From: Pseudoalteromonas sp. OOF1S-7
GTDB taxonomy: Bacteria; Pseudomonadota; Gammaproteobacteria; Enterobacterales; Alteromonadaceae
Assembly (NCBI RefSeq): GCF_022347765.1
Contig: NZ_JAKRFZ010000001.1
Span: forward strand, 372,001 to 436,000
Length of the DNA: 64,000 bases
Direction: 5' to 3'
The notes under the pieces were generated by a model that did no database searches, was not told where the DNA came from, and saw only the letters and a program-made list of their open reading frames with translations. Numbering within the stretch: the stretch's first letter is position 1; every line of letters starts with the position of its first letter. Below are positions 50,437-60,791 of this stretch, in pieces. The translations under genes were made by a program, and so were the position numbers.

Positions 50437-50459
50437 AAAAAGAGCGTAAGGCTCTTTTT
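50437..50459 (-). terminator. Terminator after bamC
   Basis: AAAAAGAGC / GCTCTTTTT stem with a GTAAG loop, 54 bp beyond the bamC stop and just upstream of yjiH. Confidence 0.9.
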
Positions 50460-50512
50460 CATGTTACTTCAACTCATTGTTTTTATTTTAATATTTTGAT
50501 TTATATAAAATA

Positions 50513-51580
50513 TTATATTTGCAGACCTCGACTGCGAAGCACCTCTAACAGAGATTGCAACAACAGTTCCATAGTCTGTGCATCCAGCACCTGCTCCTCG
50601 CTATCCAACCAGGTCAATGCCGTTTGACCATCGTCCGTAGTAGATACTTTGACGATATAATCACCGTCTGCTACCGGCAACACTGTGGCTTCCTCGCCCC
50701 AGATAGAATCCCAGACACTTTGATCTGGTGCTTCATAACGTATTTTCACCTGATCGTTGTCTCTGTCTAAACGAATAACGGTAAAGTTTACCCGCTCCAG
50801 GAAATTCGACAGGCGATCCATCACAGCGCTCTTTTCGACCAAAGTCAGCATGGCAGCATTACCATTCTGATCAAAGCCGCCTTGCAAAGATAATAGCCCC
50901 TGTTGCTTGCGCAGCTCAACGGCCAGTAGTCTGTAGCGATAGTCAAATTCTGCGATCACTTCGTTCAGAGCACGTACTTCTAACTGTTGCTTCAGCATGT
51001 CAGTAAGTGGCTGTTCGTCACTTTGATAATCAAGCAGCCTTGCACTCAAAGAGGCCGTGCGTTGATGTTCTTTTTGCTCTACCGTGAAAGCGAAGCGTTG
51101 GCGCGAAACCTCAACGATGTCTTCCCACAGCCAGCCCTCATCTTTTCTGATCAACGAGTACCAGTCGGTTTCTATCGTCCCTTTCTGACGAGTATCTTTC
51201 AGGATTTGCGTGTTGTGATTGACGATCACACCATCTAAAGACTCCCAGATAAAGGCTGCTAAGTCTTCAATGCCATCATTTTTGTCAAAATAGACTCTGG
51301 CGACTTTGTCTTTACTCTCCGCCCAGCTGCCCTGTGCCAGTGTCAGCACTTGCTGAGGTGGCCGGTACAGCTTATTCTCACCATCTGCGTTGTTGTCATA
51401 AACAGCAACAGTCATTTTGTATTGCGGATCCTGATACGGCTGCTCAAGCCCGGCAGGCACGCTAATTCCTTCATTAACGCGGTAATTTTTGCTGTGATGT
51501 GCATCATTTTGAAATACACTACATCCCGTTAAACCAAGTAAAACACCTAAAGCCAGTGCTTTTGGAACCCAATACTGCAC
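50513..51580 (-). CDS. bamC: Outer membrane protein assembly factor BamC
   Basis: BamC (NlpB) is a lipoprotein of the BAM complex. The lipobox LTGC ends at Cys20, followed by an unstructured stretch (NYRVNEGISVPAGLEQPYQDPQY) that binds BamD in E. coli, and two helix-grip domains (about 100-210 and 230-345). The 355-residue length is normal. In most gammaproteobacteria bamC follows dapA; here no dapA lies upstream, and the next gene is the divergent gcvR. Confidence 0.93.
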   Translation of the reverse strand: MQYWVPKALALGVLLGLTGCSVFQNDAHHSKNYRVNEGISVPAGLEQPYQDPQYKMTVAVYDNNADGENKLYRPPQQVLTLAQGSWAESKDKVARVYFDKNDGIEDLAAFIWESLDGVIVNHNTQILKDTRQKGTIETDWYSLIRKDEGWLWEDIVEVSRQRFAFTVEQKEHQRTASLSARLLDYQSDEQPLTDMLKQQLEVRALNEVIAEFDYRYRLLAVELRKQQGLLSLQGGFDQNGNAAMLTLVEKSAVMDRLSNFLERVNFTVIRLDRDNDQVKIRYEAPDQSVWDSIWGEEATVLPVADGDYIVKVSTTDDGQTALTWLDSEEQVLDAQTMELLLQSLLEVLRSRGLQI

Positions 51581-51914
51581 GAATAAAACTCCTTAGCAAA
51601 CCCTGTTATATTTATTTACGGTAAACGAATATCGTCTTTATATGAGTGGGGATTGCCGATTTGGTTCACTGCCGGAACAACTTTTTATATTCGTCCGGCG
51701 AGCCTAAACAACTTGCAAAATTTGCCCTATGTTACTTGCCTCGCCCTGTAAACACAAGATGTGAGCCTGTCCGACTCAGTATCTGGTATAGCAAAACCGC
51801 AAAGCCTTGCACTGCCGGTATCCCAAGTTACTAAGTTATGTTAGTATTTACGGCTATACATCTAAAACTTGCCGTCAGGCATTACCATATTCTCAGCGTA
51901 TAGGGTGCTCTTAA
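51581..51914. other. Intergenic region between bamC and gcvR
   Basis: About 334 bp holding the divergent promoters. No gene, repeat or dapA remnant is visible. This is where dapA sits in E. coli. Confidence 0.4.
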
Positions 51915-52448
51915 ATGACCACATTTACCAACCAACAATTGGTTTTGACTGCAATCGGGGAAGATCGCTCGGGGATCGTCAGTGAACTGACTATGCTGGT
52001 CAGTGAATGTAATTGCAACATCATTGATAGCCGTATTGCGATTCTCGGTAACGAATTCACTTTCATCATGTTGTTGTCGGGCGACATGGCGGCAATCAGC
52101 CGTGTTGAGCACACCTTACCCACGAAGGGAATGGAGCTGGGCTTACTGACCATGATGAAGCGCACAGCCAGCCATCAACAAAACGAGTTCAGTGCCGGTT
52201 ATACCCTGGAATACAAAGGACTCGATGCCCCTGGTACTCTGAGCAAAGTGACACGCTTTTTTGCAGAACACAACATCAGTATTTGCTCTTTGAAGTCTGA
52301 TACTTATGAAGAAAATGACGCATTGCATATGCGCTGTGAAATCGAAGTCAATATTCCCATTGAGGTCGATGCTGACGCGTTTAAAATACAGTTCGAGCAT
52401 CTCTCAAACTCACTAAATCTGGATTATATTTTTCGACGCATTCGTTAA
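51915..52448 (+). CDS. gcvR: Glycine cleavage system transcriptional repressor GcvR
   Basis: GcvR is a glycine-sensing co-regulator that binds the activator GcvA and turns off the gcv operon when glycine is low. Two ACT domains are visible: about residues 6-80 (AIGEDRSGIVSELTMLVSECNCNI) and about 93-172 (GLDAPGTLSKVTRFFAEHNISI). The 177-residue length is close to the E. coli protein. AGGGT precedes the ATG by 9 bases. It is followed 10 bp later by bcp, the same pairing as in E. coli. Confidence 0.93.
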   Translation: MTTFTNQQLVLTAIGEDRSGIVSELTMLVSECNCNIIDSRIAILGNEFTFIMLLSGDMAAISRVEHTLPTKGMELGLLTMMKRTASHQQNEFSAGYTLEYKGLDAPGTLSKVTRFFAEHNISICSLKSDTYEENDALHMRCEIEVNIPIEVDADAFKIQFEHLSNSLNLDYIFRRIR

Positions 52449-52458
52449 GGAGCATCCT

Positions 52459-52929
52459 ATGAATACGCTACAAGCCGGCGCTCAGGCCCCGCAATTTACC
52501 TTACAAAATCAAGATGGTGAAAGCATTTCACTCAGCACACTACTGGAATCACATCAGGTGCTGGTATATTTCTACCCGAAAGCACTGACACCAGGCTGCA
52601 CGGTACAGGCAGAGCAACTCAGAGACCACAAAGAACAACTGGCACAGCACAATACTGTGGCGGTTGGGATAAGCCCGGATCCGGTCAAAAAGCTAAAAAA
52701 CTTCGAAACCAAAAAAGAGCTCAACTTTGATCTCTTGTCCGATGAAGATCACGCCATTGCCGATGCCTTTGGAGTCTGGGGACTGAAAAAGTTCATGGGT
52801 AAAGAATATGACGGGATCCACCGCATCAGCTTTCTGATTGACCAGGATGGTACGGTTAAACACGTATTCAATAAGTTTAAGACCAAAGAGCATCACCAGG
52901 TCGTGATTGACTATCTGGCAGCCCAGTAA
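52459..52929 (+). CDS. bcp: Thioredoxin-dependent thiol peroxidase Bcp
   Basis: A peroxiredoxin of the Bcp/PrxQ class that reduces H2O2 and organic peroxides with electrons from thioredoxin. The peroxidatic Cys is in KALTPGCTVQAEQLRDH near residue 47; the second Cys five residues later, typical of E. coli Bcp (C-x4-C), is replaced by Gln, so the enzyme may work as a 1-Cys form. The 156-residue length is typical. Co-transcribed with gcvR; a bidirectional terminator follows. Confidence 0.92.
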   Translation: MNTLQAGAQAPQFTLQNQDGESISLSTLLESHQVLVYFYPKALTPGCTVQAEQLRDHKEQLAQHNTVAVGISPDPVKKLKNFETKKELNFDLLSDEDHAIADAFGVWGLKKFMGKEYDGIHRISFLIDQDGTVKHVFNKFKTKEHHQVVIDYLAAQ

Positions 52930-52930
52930 C

Positions 52931-52960
52931 AAAAAAGGGGCTGTATTGAGCCCCTTTTTT
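52931..52960 (+). terminator. Bidirectional terminator between bcp and pdxJ
   Basis: AAAAAAGGGGCT / AGCCCCTTTTTT, a 12-bp stem with a six-base loop. It ends both the gcvR-bcp transcript and the long lepA-to-pdxJ transcript. Confidence 0.93.
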
Positions 52961-52973
52961 ACATTCTTCGCGC

Positions 52974-53705
52974 TTAGCTGCGAGCATCCAGCATTAAACG
53001 TTTCATGTCTCTTACTGCTTTCTCAAGCCCATCAATGGCCGCTCTGGCAATGATCGCATGGCCAATGTTCAGTTCATAAATTTCCGGCATTTCAGCAATG
53101 GGTTTGACGTTGTGATAATGCAGACCATGGCCTGCGTTAACAACAATACCCAGACCATGTGCATATTTAACACCGCTGCGGATCCGCTCCAGCTCTGCAT
53201 GCATGTCTGCGTCTGACTCGGCATCAGCATAGGCACCGGTATGGATCTCAATATAAGGCGCGCCCGTGTCTTTCGCAGCGTCAATTTGCTTGGGGTCCGC
53301 GTCGATGAACAAAGATACCTTAATACCCGCATCGGCCAGACGCGTCACAGCCTGTGTGATCTTATCTTTATTACCAATCACGTCCAGACCGCCTTCTGTG
53401 GTCAGCTCTTCACGCTTCTCCGGTACCAGGCAAACATATTCAGGCTTAACCTCACAGGCGATATCCAGCATTTCATCTGTGACAGCAATTTCCAGGTTCA
53501 TGCGTGTCTGAATGGTTTTGGCCATCACATACACATCCCGGTCCTGAATATGACGGCGGTCTTCGCGCAAATGAATGGTAATACCATCTGCTCCGGCATG
53601 TTCAGCCACTGCCGCAGCATGGGCCGGATCCGGATAGCTGGTGCCTCTGGCCTGGCGCAGTGTGGCAATATGGTCGACGTTTACGCCCAATAATATCTCT
53701 TTCAT
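52974..53705 (-). CDS. pdxJ: Pyridoxine 5'-phosphate synthase PdxJ
   Basis: PdxJ joins 1-deoxyxylulose 5-phosphate and 3-amino-2-oxopropyl phosphate in vitamin B6 synthesis. The 243-residue TIM barrel begins [15 protein letters not shown] and shows the [11 protein letters not shown] and EIHTGAYAD motifs. In E. coli acpS follows pdxJ; here a terminator follows instead, so acpS must lie elsewhere. It is 6 bp after recO on the same strand, the end of the lepA-lepB-rnc-era-recO-pdxJ run. Confidence 0.97.
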   Translation of the reverse strand: MKEILLGVNVDHIATLRQARGTSYPDPAHAAAVAEHAGADGITIHLREDRRHIQDRDVYVMAKTIQTRMNLEIAVTDEMLDIACEVKPEYVCLVPEKREELTTEGGLDVIGNKDKITQAVTRLADAGIKVSLFIDADPKQIDAAKDTGAPYIEIHTGAYADAESDADMHAELERIRSGVKYAHGLGIVVNAGHGLHYHNVKPIAEMPEIYELNIGHAIIARAAIDGLEKAVRDMKRLMLDARS

Positions 53706-53710
53706 TGTTA

Positions 53711-54418
53711 TTACCTTGGTTGAAATAGCTCTCTGCTTTTCAGCGGTTTATGGCCAAGTAATGGCCTGAGTAAATATCTGCTTAAGCCCTTCGCCTGACG
53801 CCTTACCTGATCGTCAGAAAAATCGTGGCGGGCAATCTGCTGAAGCACTTTGCCCGAAAAGCCAATATACCTGTCATCCGTACGAACAAAGCCCAGTTCT
53901 CGGGTATACTGGTAATAGGCAGTATCGATAATTACCTCGCCATCAGCATCACACTCAAACTCAACACCAAACCCCAATTGCTCTAACAGCTGAAACTCAA
54001 AGCTGCGCAGTGTAAGCTCAAACTGCTGCTTAGTGACACTGTCAGCAAGCCCGTGTAGCTGCATTAAATGCTGGTGATAAAGTGAGAACATCGACTCCAG
54101 TGGCTCATTGACTGGTATCACCCGCGCGCTAAGCTCATTGAGGTAAAAGCCACAGTAAAGCACTTGTCCTTTTAACGCCAAAGGCTGGGTCTGTAATTCG
54201 ATGTCGTTCAGGTATTTTAAATCGTGACGGCCATTATAGCGTACTAAGAGCAGGCTGAAGGGTTGAAGGTGTGCATTGTGCCTGAGTGCCTGACGCCCTT
54301 TGATGCGGGCCAACATCATGAGCTGGCCCACTCCTTCGACCAGCATATTAAGCATCACCTGAGAGTCACTGTGCGCTCGGCGATGCAACAAATACGCTTG
54401 TCGAAAGTCATTGTTCAA
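53711..54418 (-). CDS. recO: DNA repair protein RecO
   Basis: RecO works with RecR and RecF to load RecA on gapped DNA. The 235-residue protein has the OB-fold start [27 protein letters not shown] and the helical C-terminal domain; no zinc-binding cysteine set is visible, as in E. coli. The start codon is TTG at 54418, immediately after the era stop, and is supported by GGGGAA seven bases upstream within era. Using TTG here implies weak or coupled translation. Confidence 0.94.
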   Translation of the reverse strand: MNNDFRQAYLLHRRAHSDSQVMLNMLVEGVGQLMMLARIKGRQALRHNAHLQPFSLLLVRYNGRHDLKYLNDIELQTQPLALKGQVLYCGFYLNELSARVIPVNEPLESMFSLYHQHLMQLHGLADSVTKQQFELTLRSFEFQLLEQLGFGVEFECDADGEVIIDTAYYQYTRELGFVRTDDRYIGFSGKVLQQIARHDFSDDQVRRQAKGLSRYLLRPLLGHKPLKSRELFQPR

Positions 54419-55321
54419 TTAGTCTTCCCCGTAGCCAAGACTACGCAGTGCCCTCTCATCGTCTGCCCAACCAGATTTCACTTTTACCCAGCATTCGAGA
54501 AACACTTTATTGTCTAACATCTCTTCCAGGTCGCGGCGCGCTTCACGGCCAATGACTTTGAGCTTTTCACCCTTATTGCCGATCACCATGCGCTTTTGCG
54601 ACTCGCGTTCTACCAGGATCAACGCATTGATCTGCCACACACCGTTATCAAGCCACTTAAATTGTTCGATTTCAACGGTCACAGAGTACGGCAGCTCATC
54701 ACCCATAAAACGCATCAGTTTCTCGCGTACTATTTCAGCAGCAAGGAAGCGCATTGAACGGTCTGTGACATAGTCATCCGGGAAGAAAAACTCGCACGCT
54801 GGCAAGTGCTTGTGAACTTCCGCTTTGACCATGTCAACATTACGGTTTTGTTTGGCCGAAATAGGAATGATCCCGACAAAATCGCCCTGCCCTGACAACC
54901 ATTGCAGGTGCGGCATCAGCGCTTCGCTTTTGTCTTTAACCTGATCGCTTTTGTTGATCACAACCAAAACAGGACGACCGCTCTCTTTGACCTTGTTCAG
55001 TACCATTTCATCGTCTTTGGTCCACAAAGTGCCCTCAACAACGAAAATGACCAACTCAACGTCACCAATGGAGCTGGATGCCGCACGGTTCATCAAGCGA
55101 TTAATGGCACGCTTTTCTTCACTATGCAGTCCTGGCGTATCCACATACACCGCCTGGTAGTTATCCTCGGTGTGGATGCCCATGATACGGTGTCGGGTGG
55201 TTTGCGGCTTCCGCGAAGTAATACTGACTTTTTGTTCAACCAGCTTGTTCAGTAACGTTGATTTACCAACGTTTGGTCGCCCGACAATCGCGACCATGCC
55301 ACAATGGGTATTAGGAGTCAT
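54419..55321 (-). CDS. era: GTPase Era
   Basis: Era is an essential GTPase that binds 16S rRNA and helps mature the 30S subunit. G1 is GRPNVGKS at 14-21, G3 is DTPG near 60-63, and G4 is NKSD near 123-126. The C-terminal KH domain (about 200-300) includes [23 protein letters not shown]. The 300-residue length is typical. Its first 11 bases overlap the end of rnc, the standard enterobacterial coupling. Confidence 0.98.
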   Translation of the reverse strand: MTPNTHCGMVAIVGRPNVGKSTLLNKLVEQKVSITSRKPQTTRHRIMGIHTEDNYQAVYVDTPGLHSEEKRAINRLMNRAASSSIGDVELVIFVVEGTLWTKDDEMVLNKVKESGRPVLVVINKSDQVKDKSEALMPHLQWLSGQGDFVGIIPISAKQNRNVDMVKAEVHKHLPACEFFFPDDYVTDRSMRFLAAEIVREKLMRFMGDELPYSVTVEIEQFKWLDNGVWQINALILVERESQKRMVIGNKGEKLKVIGREARRDLEEMLDNKVFLECWVKVKSGWADDERALRSLGYGED

Positions 55322-55988
55322 TCTTTAAAATCTTTAGTGCTTTTTCAGCGGCTTTTTGCTCAGCCTTACGGCGAGAGCTACCTACTGAGATAATACTTTC
55401 CATCCCTTCCACAATACACTCAACCGTGAAGGTCTGATTGTGTGCCTGTCCCTTAGTATCAATTACAGTATAACCGGGTAGCGGTAACTTGCGTGCTTGC
55501 AGGTATTCCTGCAACAGAGTTTTGGGATCTTTCTGGTTATGCCCTGGAGAGATTGCCGCCAAACGCGTGTCATACCATTTTAAAACCAACGTCTTACAGG
55601 TCTCGATGTCTGAATCTAAAAACACCGCGCCAATAATCGCTTCAACTGCGTCTGCCAGAGTTGACTCGCGACGATAACCGCCACTTTTCAACTCGCCCGG
55701 ACCTAATCTCAGGTAGTCACCCAAACCAAACTCAACCCCAAATTCTGCCAGTGTCTGGCCGCGTACCAAGGTTGAACGCATGCGGCTCAGATCGCCTTCA
55801 CGCGCTTTAGGAAACTGCTTGTACAGGGCATTTGCAATGACAAAACTCAGGATCGAGTCACCTAAAAACTCCAGGCGTTCATTGTGCTGCCCCTTATGGC
55901 TACGATGAGTCATGGCCTGCTCTAACAGGCTTTGCTCTGAGAATTCGTAACCGATTTTCTTATATAATTCTGTGACGTTTTTTTTCAT
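55311..55988 (-). CDS. rnc: Ribonuclease III
   Basis: RNase III cleaves double-stranded RNA, processing rRNA and many mRNAs. The catalytic signature [11 protein letters not shown] is at 37-47, with the second acidic cluster in [15 protein letters not shown] near 110-124, and a double-stranded RNA-binding domain occupies about 153-222. The length (225) equals the E. coli enzyme's. It overlaps era and follows lepB by one base. Confidence 0.98.
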   Translation of the reverse strand: MKKNVTELYKKIGYEFSEQSLLEQAMTHRSHKGQHNERLEFLGDSILSFVIANALYKQFPKAREGDLSRMRSTLVRGQTLAEFGVEFGLGDYLRLGPGELKSGGYRRESTLADAVEAIIGAVFLDSDIETCKTLVLKWYDTRLAAISPGHNQKDPKTLLQEYLQARKLPLPGYTVIDTKGQAHNQTFTVECIVEGMESIISVGSSRRKAEQKAAEKALKILKNDS

Positions 55989-55989
55989 G

Positions 55990-56925
55990 CTACTGAATAT
56001 TACCTAGGCGTTCAAAACGAACTCCTGTTGGAACCCAGGAAGGCAAAATGCTGCCCGGGCCATTTTCAAAATCAAAACTCATCCAAATAAATACGGCTTT
56101 ACCAACCAGATTCTCTTTGGGTACAAAGCCCCATACACGGCTGTCCTGGCTGTTATTTCGGTTGTCACCCATGGCAAAATAGCTGTCCTCAGGAACTACC
56201 CACTCATCACGACGTGTGCCAGGCTGCTGATAGTAGCGCTCTGTCAGTTCAGGTAACTGAGGGGTCACCAGCAAATCATGTGTGACACCAGGCAAGCTCT
56301 CTGTCAGGCGGACCATTTGCATCGAACCTTGTTTAAACTCATCGCGATTGACGATGTCGAGGTTAATCTTATTAAACTCGCCACACACCAGGCCATCGCG
56401 TTGTTGTTCACCGTCATTACAATGCGGTTTAATGTATAGCTGACGATCACGATACACGATACGATCACCCGGCAGACCAATAATGCGCTTGATGAAATCA
56501 ATACGCTCATCCAGCGGGAACTTAAATACCGCGATATCACCTCGCTGCGGATCATTCACCTCAACCAACTGGCTGCGCCAGACTGGGTCTTTGATACCAT
56601 ACGCGTACTTTTGTACTAATATAAAATCGCCGTCCAGCAGCGTTGGCATCATTGAACCAGAGGGTATCTGGAAAGGTTCAAAAATAAATGAACGGAACAC
56701 TGTGATCGCAGCAATCATCGGAAAGATTGATTTTGCGCTTTCAGTGATGGCAGGCACAGGTGCTATCTGCTCAATTGTTTCTTCATCGAGCGGCTGTTCC
56801 GAGGCGCCTTGTGCTAATGCGATACGCTCTTTACGCTTAGGTGCATAAAGCAAGTGATCGATTAGCCATATCAGGCCCGAACCGAGCGTCAATAACACCA
56901 AAAATACTGAAAAATAACCTGCCAT
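55990..56925 (-). CDS. lepB: Signal peptidase I LepB
   Basis: LepB removes signal peptides from exported proteins at the outer face of the inner membrane. Two membrane segments lie at about 4-25 and 66-84. The catalytic serine is S91 in PSGSMMPTL and the general base K146 in [15 protein letters not shown]; the [11 protein letters not shown] box near 253 is present. Length 311 residues, close to E. coli. It is 11 bp after lepA, the usual operon. Confidence 0.97.
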   Translation of the reverse strand: MAGYFSVFLVLLTLGSGLIWLIDHLLYAPKRKERIALAQGASEQPLDEETIEQIAPVPAITESAKSIFPMIAAITVFRSFIFEPFQIPSGSMMPTLLDGDFILVQKYAYGIKDPVWRSQLVEVNDPQRGDIAVFKFPLDERIDFIKRIIGLPGDRIVYRDRQLYIKPHCNDGEQQRDGLVCGEFNKINLDIVNRDEFKQGSMQMVRLTESLPGVTHDLLVTPQLPELTERYYQQPGTRRDEWVVPEDSYFAMGDNRNNSQDSRVWGFVPKENLVGKAVFIWMSFDFENGPGSILPSWVPTGVRFERLGNIQ

Positions 56926-56936
56926 AATAATTCCTG

Positions 56937-58724
56937 TTACTTACCTACTTTAAGAATCGCCAGGAAAGCATCCTGAGGCACTTCTACATTGCCCAGCTGC
57001 TTCATGCGTTTCTTACCTTCTTTTTGCTTTTGCAGTAGTTTCTTCTTACGACTGACATCACCACCATAACACTTCGCGATGACGTTTTTACGTAACTGTT
57101 TCACAGTGGTTCGCGCAATCACATGGTTACCGATTGCTGCCTGAATTGCGATATCAAACATCTGACGAGGGATCAATTCACGCAGTGCGTCAGCCAACTG
57201 ACGTCCGCGTCCCTGAGAATTCTCGCGGTGAGCGATGATTGCCAGCGCATCAACGCGATCGCCGTTGATCAGGATATCCACACGCACCATATCAGACGTC
57301 TGGAAACGCTTAAAGTTATAATCCAGAGAAGCAAAACCTCGGCTGGTTGACTTCAGCTTGTCAAAGAAGTCCATTACCACTTCAGCCATCGGTAACTCAT
57401 ACGTCACCGCAACCTGCTTACCGTGATAACTCATCTTGGTCTGTACACCGCGCTTTTCGACACATAACGTAATGACATTGCCCAGGTACTCCTGAGGTAC
57501 CAGAATATTGGCTTCTACAATCGGTTCTCGAATCTCAATGATGTCGTTAACCGGTGGCAGATCAGATGGGTTATCAATTTGGATCACCCCATCTTTGGTC
57601 TCCACTTCGTATACTACCGTAGGTGCCGTCGTGATAAGATCCATATCATATTCACGCTCAAGACGTTCCTGAATGATCTCCATATGCAGCATACCCAGGA
57701 AGCCACAACGGAAACCAAAACCTAGTGCGGTTGAGTTTTCCGGCTCGAAGAACAATGACGCATCATTAAGGCTCAGCTTGTTCAGTGCATCACGGAAGTT
57801 CTCGTAATCATCTGATGAAATGGGGAACATACCCGCATACACCTGAGGCTTAACACGCTTAAAGCCTGGCAGACGCTCTTTCGCTGGCTCTTTGGTCAGG
57901 GTGATGGTATCCCCCACCGGCGCACCATGAATGTCTTTGATACCGGCAATCACGAAGCCTACTTCACCGGTTTTCAGTACCCCGGTTTCTGTTTGTTTCG
58001 GGGTGAAAATACCGACTTTATCAGCAATGTGCGTCTGTTCTGTCGACATAATCTTAATCTTGTCACCACGACGCAGCTCACCGTGCTTGATACGCACCAA
58101 AGACACAACACCCTGGTAAGAGTCAAACCAGGAGTCGATGATCAGGGCCTGCAATGGTTGCTCCGGCTCACCTACTGGCGGCGGCACGTCGCGCACGATC
58201 ATTTCCAGTACCTCGTCGATACCGATACCTGTCTTGGCACTACACTGCACCGCTTCAAGCGCTTCGATGCCGACGATTTCTTCAATCTCTTCTGCAACGC
58301 GCAAAGGATCGGCCTGCGGTAAGTCGATTTTGTTTAACACCGGCAGCACTTCAAGGTCCATTTCAATCGCGGTGTAGCAGTTTGCCAGGGTCTGAGCTTC
58401 TACCCCCTGACCGGCATCGACAACCAGCAAAGCGCCTTCACAGGCAGCCAGTGAACGTGATACTTCGTAGCTGAAGTCAACGTGTCCCGGTGTGTCGATA
58501 AAGTTAAGCTGATACGTTTCGCCGTCTTTGGCCTTGTAGTTCAGTGTCACGCTCTGCGCTTTGATGGTGATCCCACGCTCACGCTCAAGGTCCATCGAAT
58601 CCAGCACCTGCTGCTGCATCTCGCGATCTGTTAAGCCGCCGCATACCTGGATTAAGCGGTCCGAAAGGGTCGATTTCCCGTGGTCTATATGGGCAATAAT
58701 TGAAAAGTTACGGATGTGCTTCAT
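56937..58724 (-). CDS. lepA: Elongation factor 4 (LepA)
   Basis: LepA is a ribosome-associated GTPase related to EF-G, involved in initiation or back-translocation under stress. The G1 motif is AHIDHGKST at about 11-19, G3 DTPGH near 77-81 and G4 NKID near 131-134; the unique LepA C-terminal domain ends in [26 protein letters not shown]. The 595-residue length is typical. It opens the lepA-lepB-rnc-era-recO-pdxJ run and follows rseC by about 58 bp. Confidence 0.98.
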   Translation of the reverse strand: MKHIRNFSIIAHIDHGKSTLSDRLIQVCGGLTDREMQQQVLDSMDLERERGITIKAQSVTLNYKAKDGETYQLNFIDTPGHVDFSYEVSRSLAACEGALLVVDAGQGVEAQTLANCYTAIEMDLEVLPVLNKIDLPQADPLRVAEEIEEIVGIEALEAVQCSAKTGIGIDEVLEMIVRDVPPPVGEPEQPLQALIIDSWFDSYQGVVSLVRIKHGELRRGDKIKIMSTEQTHIADKVGIFTPKQTETGVLKTGEVGFVIAGIKDIHGAPVGDTITLTKEPAKERLPGFKRVKPQVYAGMFPISSDDYENFRDALNKLSLNDASLFFEPENSTALGFGFRCGFLGMLHMEIIQERLEREYDMDLITTAPTVVYEVETKDGVIQIDNPSDLPPVNDIIEIREPIVEANILVPQEYLGNVITLCVEKRGVQTKMSYHGKQVAVTYELPMAEVVMDFFDKLKSTSRGFASLDYNFKRFQTSDMVRVDILINGDRVDALAIIAHRENSQGRGRQLADALRELIPRQMFDIAIQAAIGNHVIARTTVKQLRKNVIAKCYGGDVSRKKKLLQKQKEGKKRMKQLGNVEVPQDAFLAILKVGK

Positions 58725-58782
58725 ATACTGGATTCTAAACTTCTGTTTTTCACAAATAGAGATTAAACGCCGATTTTACAAT

Positions 58783-59241
58783 TTATTTGGCGCAATCACC
58801 ATCTATTTGCGTTAGGGGAAGGCTAATTGGATAAATTTTTATCACTTTGATGTCATGACGCAGCGCTTTTGTGCGTTGTTTTGCAATTTGAAAGCCTGCA
58901 AGGCCACCAAATAGAGCGGCCAGGATCTGCCAGGGTTCAGATACCCCCAGCATAAGGTGAGCAACAAACATGGCCAAAAACGCGATTGCCAGCGGTAACA
59001 AATAGACCCATAGCGCGTTTTCGACCACTTTACTGTCATCCAGCGCCAGCGTCATTTTTTGTCCAACCTGTACGGATTCCTCACACACTATGGGCAAGGC
59101 CTTTTTATTGCTGCCAAACAACTTGCTGAAAATCTGTGAACCGCACTTGCCATTGCAGCCGGCACAAGCCGGCTTGTCCTCGGCAACGAGCCAGACAGTA
59201 TCGCGTTCAACTCGTGAGACGGTAAGCGTTTGTTCTATCAT
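58783..59241 (-). CDS. rseC: SoxR-reducing/sigma-E modulating protein RseC
   Basis: A 152-residue inner-membrane protein. A cysteine-rich N-terminal part (CAGCNGKCG near 26-34) precedes two hydrophobic segments (about 78-98 and 103-122), as in RseC. In E. coli it has a minor positive effect on sigma-E and helps reduce SoxR. Its ATG overlaps the rseB stop by four bases (ATGA). Confidence 0.92.
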   Translation of the reverse strand: MIEQTLTVSRVERDTVWLVAEDKPACAGCNGKCGSQIFSKLFGSNKKALPIVCEESVQVGQKMTLALDDSKVVENALWVYLLPLAIAFLAMFVAHLMLGVSEPWQILAALFGGLAGFQIAKQRTKALRHDIKVIKIYPISLPLTQIDGDCAK

Positions 59242-60191
59242 AGTGGTCGCGTCACCGACTCAGCAATTGCCTTGGCGGTCATGGTTGGGATCTTGCCAAC
59301 CACAGACACATCAAATGCGCCAGAGTTATGGACATACACAGTGGTTGCCCCAGAGCTAAGCGCGCCACTGGCTCTTTGCCCCGACAAAGGTCTTTGTACA
59401 AACACGGAAAACTCCACCAGACCATCGGAAAACAAAAAGTAATCCGCCAGTTCATTGTTCAAATCAAGCTTGTGACGATCCGACTTTAGCAGTTTAAACC
59501 CTTCGGGCAGCCAGCCAATGCGCCAGTTGTTTTGTAGTTTTTGGGCGTTATCGGTCTGCGCTAAGGAAGCTAATGGCATCGGGAAGTCTTTGCTGCTCAA
59601 CTCTATCAGCGGTGGAGCGGGCTGTTCCGTCACACTGATGTGGGTCAGTTGCAATTGCTCCAGTACTTCACCTTGTTGTGTAACATACGCTGCTTTAAGC
59701 AGCAAAGCAGACTGAATATCAATCCACAACCAATAGTTGTATTTATGCTCATCTTTAGAAACCAAGCGAACAAGCTGCGCAGCCCTATCGGCGATACGTT
59801 CTTTGCCACCCAACACAAAATCATAGCTGCTGGCCAAACTGCCTACTTCGCCAAACAAAATTTCCGGAATGGGACCCGCAATAGCATCGGTTTCAATAGA
59901 ATAAGGTTGGGTTTGAGGTTCGAAGTAGGTCACTTTGTTATCAATGCGCACGACTTCCAGACCTGCGCCGTTTTGTCGGCTGAGTATCTCCAGTTCACTG
60001 TTATCCACTTTGCCATGGATCCAGCGGTAGGGTTCCATACCTTTACCCTTCACCACCACAAATGATGCATCAAAGTTACGCTCCTGAATGGCAGAAGACA
60101 TATCTGTGAGCAGCTGTTTTGCATTAATGATATCGCTGGCAACAACCTGGGCACTCAGGCCCACTCCCAGTAGTAACGCAAGCCACTTCAT
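59238..60191 (-). CDS. rseB: Sigma-E regulatory protein RseB
   Basis: RseB is the periplasmic sensor that binds RseA and shields it from DegS cleavage until lipopolysaccharide or porin signals release it. A signal peptide (MKWLALLLGVGLSAQVVA) precedes the large MucB/RseB N-terminal domain (LolA-like) and the small C-terminal domain (about 215-315). The 317-residue length is typical. It starts directly after the rseA stop. Confidence 0.95.
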   Translation of the reverse strand: MKWLALLLGVGLSAQVVASDIINAKQLLTDMSSAIQERNFDASFVVVKGKGMEPYRWIHGKVDNSELEILSRQNGAGLEVVRIDNKVTYFEPQTQPYSIETDAIAGPIPEILFGEVGSLASSYDFVLGGKERIADRAAQLVRLVSKDEHKYNYWLWIDIQSALLLKAAYVTQQGEVLEQLQLTHISVTEQPAPPLIELSSKDFPMPLASLAQTDNAQKLQNNWRIGWLPEGFKLLKSDRHKLDLNNELADYFLFSDGLVEFSVFVQRPLSGQRASGALSSGATTVYVHNSGAFDVSVVGKIPTMTAKAIAESVTRPL

Positions 60192-60791
60192 TTACTTTTC
60201 TTGTTCCTCTTTTTCTTCCTGTGCTTGTTGAGCCAGCGCATGTGCCATTCTCGACTGACGCTGATGCTCAAGTACCAGAGCGCCAATGCGCTGCTGTTGC
60301 AACTCTCTGAGGCCCTTTTCAGCGCTTTCCAGCGCAGGCTCTGACGACAGGCTAACTGGTGCAACAGATCCGGTTACCGGAGTCGATTGTAACACAGGAA
60401 AGTCACCATTGGCTTGTTCCTGGGGACTATAATTACTGACCCCCAGCACAGCGATCAGTGACACACTGGCTGCAATCGCAACCTGAGCCAAAGGCTTGCG
60501 CCAATTTGACAAGGTAACGACATTGTCTTCCTGATGTACTTTCTGCGGCTCTTGTTGCGGAGCCTGTTCGCCATAAGTAACCTCATCTGCTAGCGCATCA
60601 GCCATGCTGGCAGTAATATCTATGCAAGGGGCCTGATTTTGCTCGCTGCGCATCGCATCACCAATCAGCGCATAACGGGCAAATTTTTCTGCATCGAACT
60701 GTGCCTGACTGGCGTTATCCAGGACCTGCTCGGCATCGAGAATACTGGATGTTACTTGCCCGTCTTTGACATTAAAGTTTGATTGCGTCAT
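60192..60791 (-). CDS. rseA: Anti-sigma-E factor RseA
   Basis: RseA holds sigma-E inactive at the membrane until it is cut by DegS and RseP. The N-terminal cytoplasmic anti-sigma domain (residues 1-100) has the family pattern ARYALIGDAMRSE near 38-50; a transmembrane helix covers 101-119; the periplasmic part is Gln/Glu-rich. At 199 residues it is a little shorter than E. coli RseA. Overlaps rpoE by four bases (ATGA). Confidence 0.93.
   Translation of the reverse strand: MTQSNFNVKDGQVTSSILDAEQVLDNASQAQFDAEKFARYALIGDAMRSEQNQAPCIDITASMADALADEVTYGEQAPQQEPQKVHQEDNVVTLSNWRKPLAQVAIAASVSLIAVLGVSNYSPQEQANGDFPVLQSTPVTGSVAPVSLSSEPALESAEKGLRELQQQRIGALVLEHQRQSRMAHALAQQAQEEKEEQEK

Noticed and set aside
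50418..50462. Longer YjiH start at 50462
   Set aside because: The extra codons are the bamC terminator hairpin read in frame.
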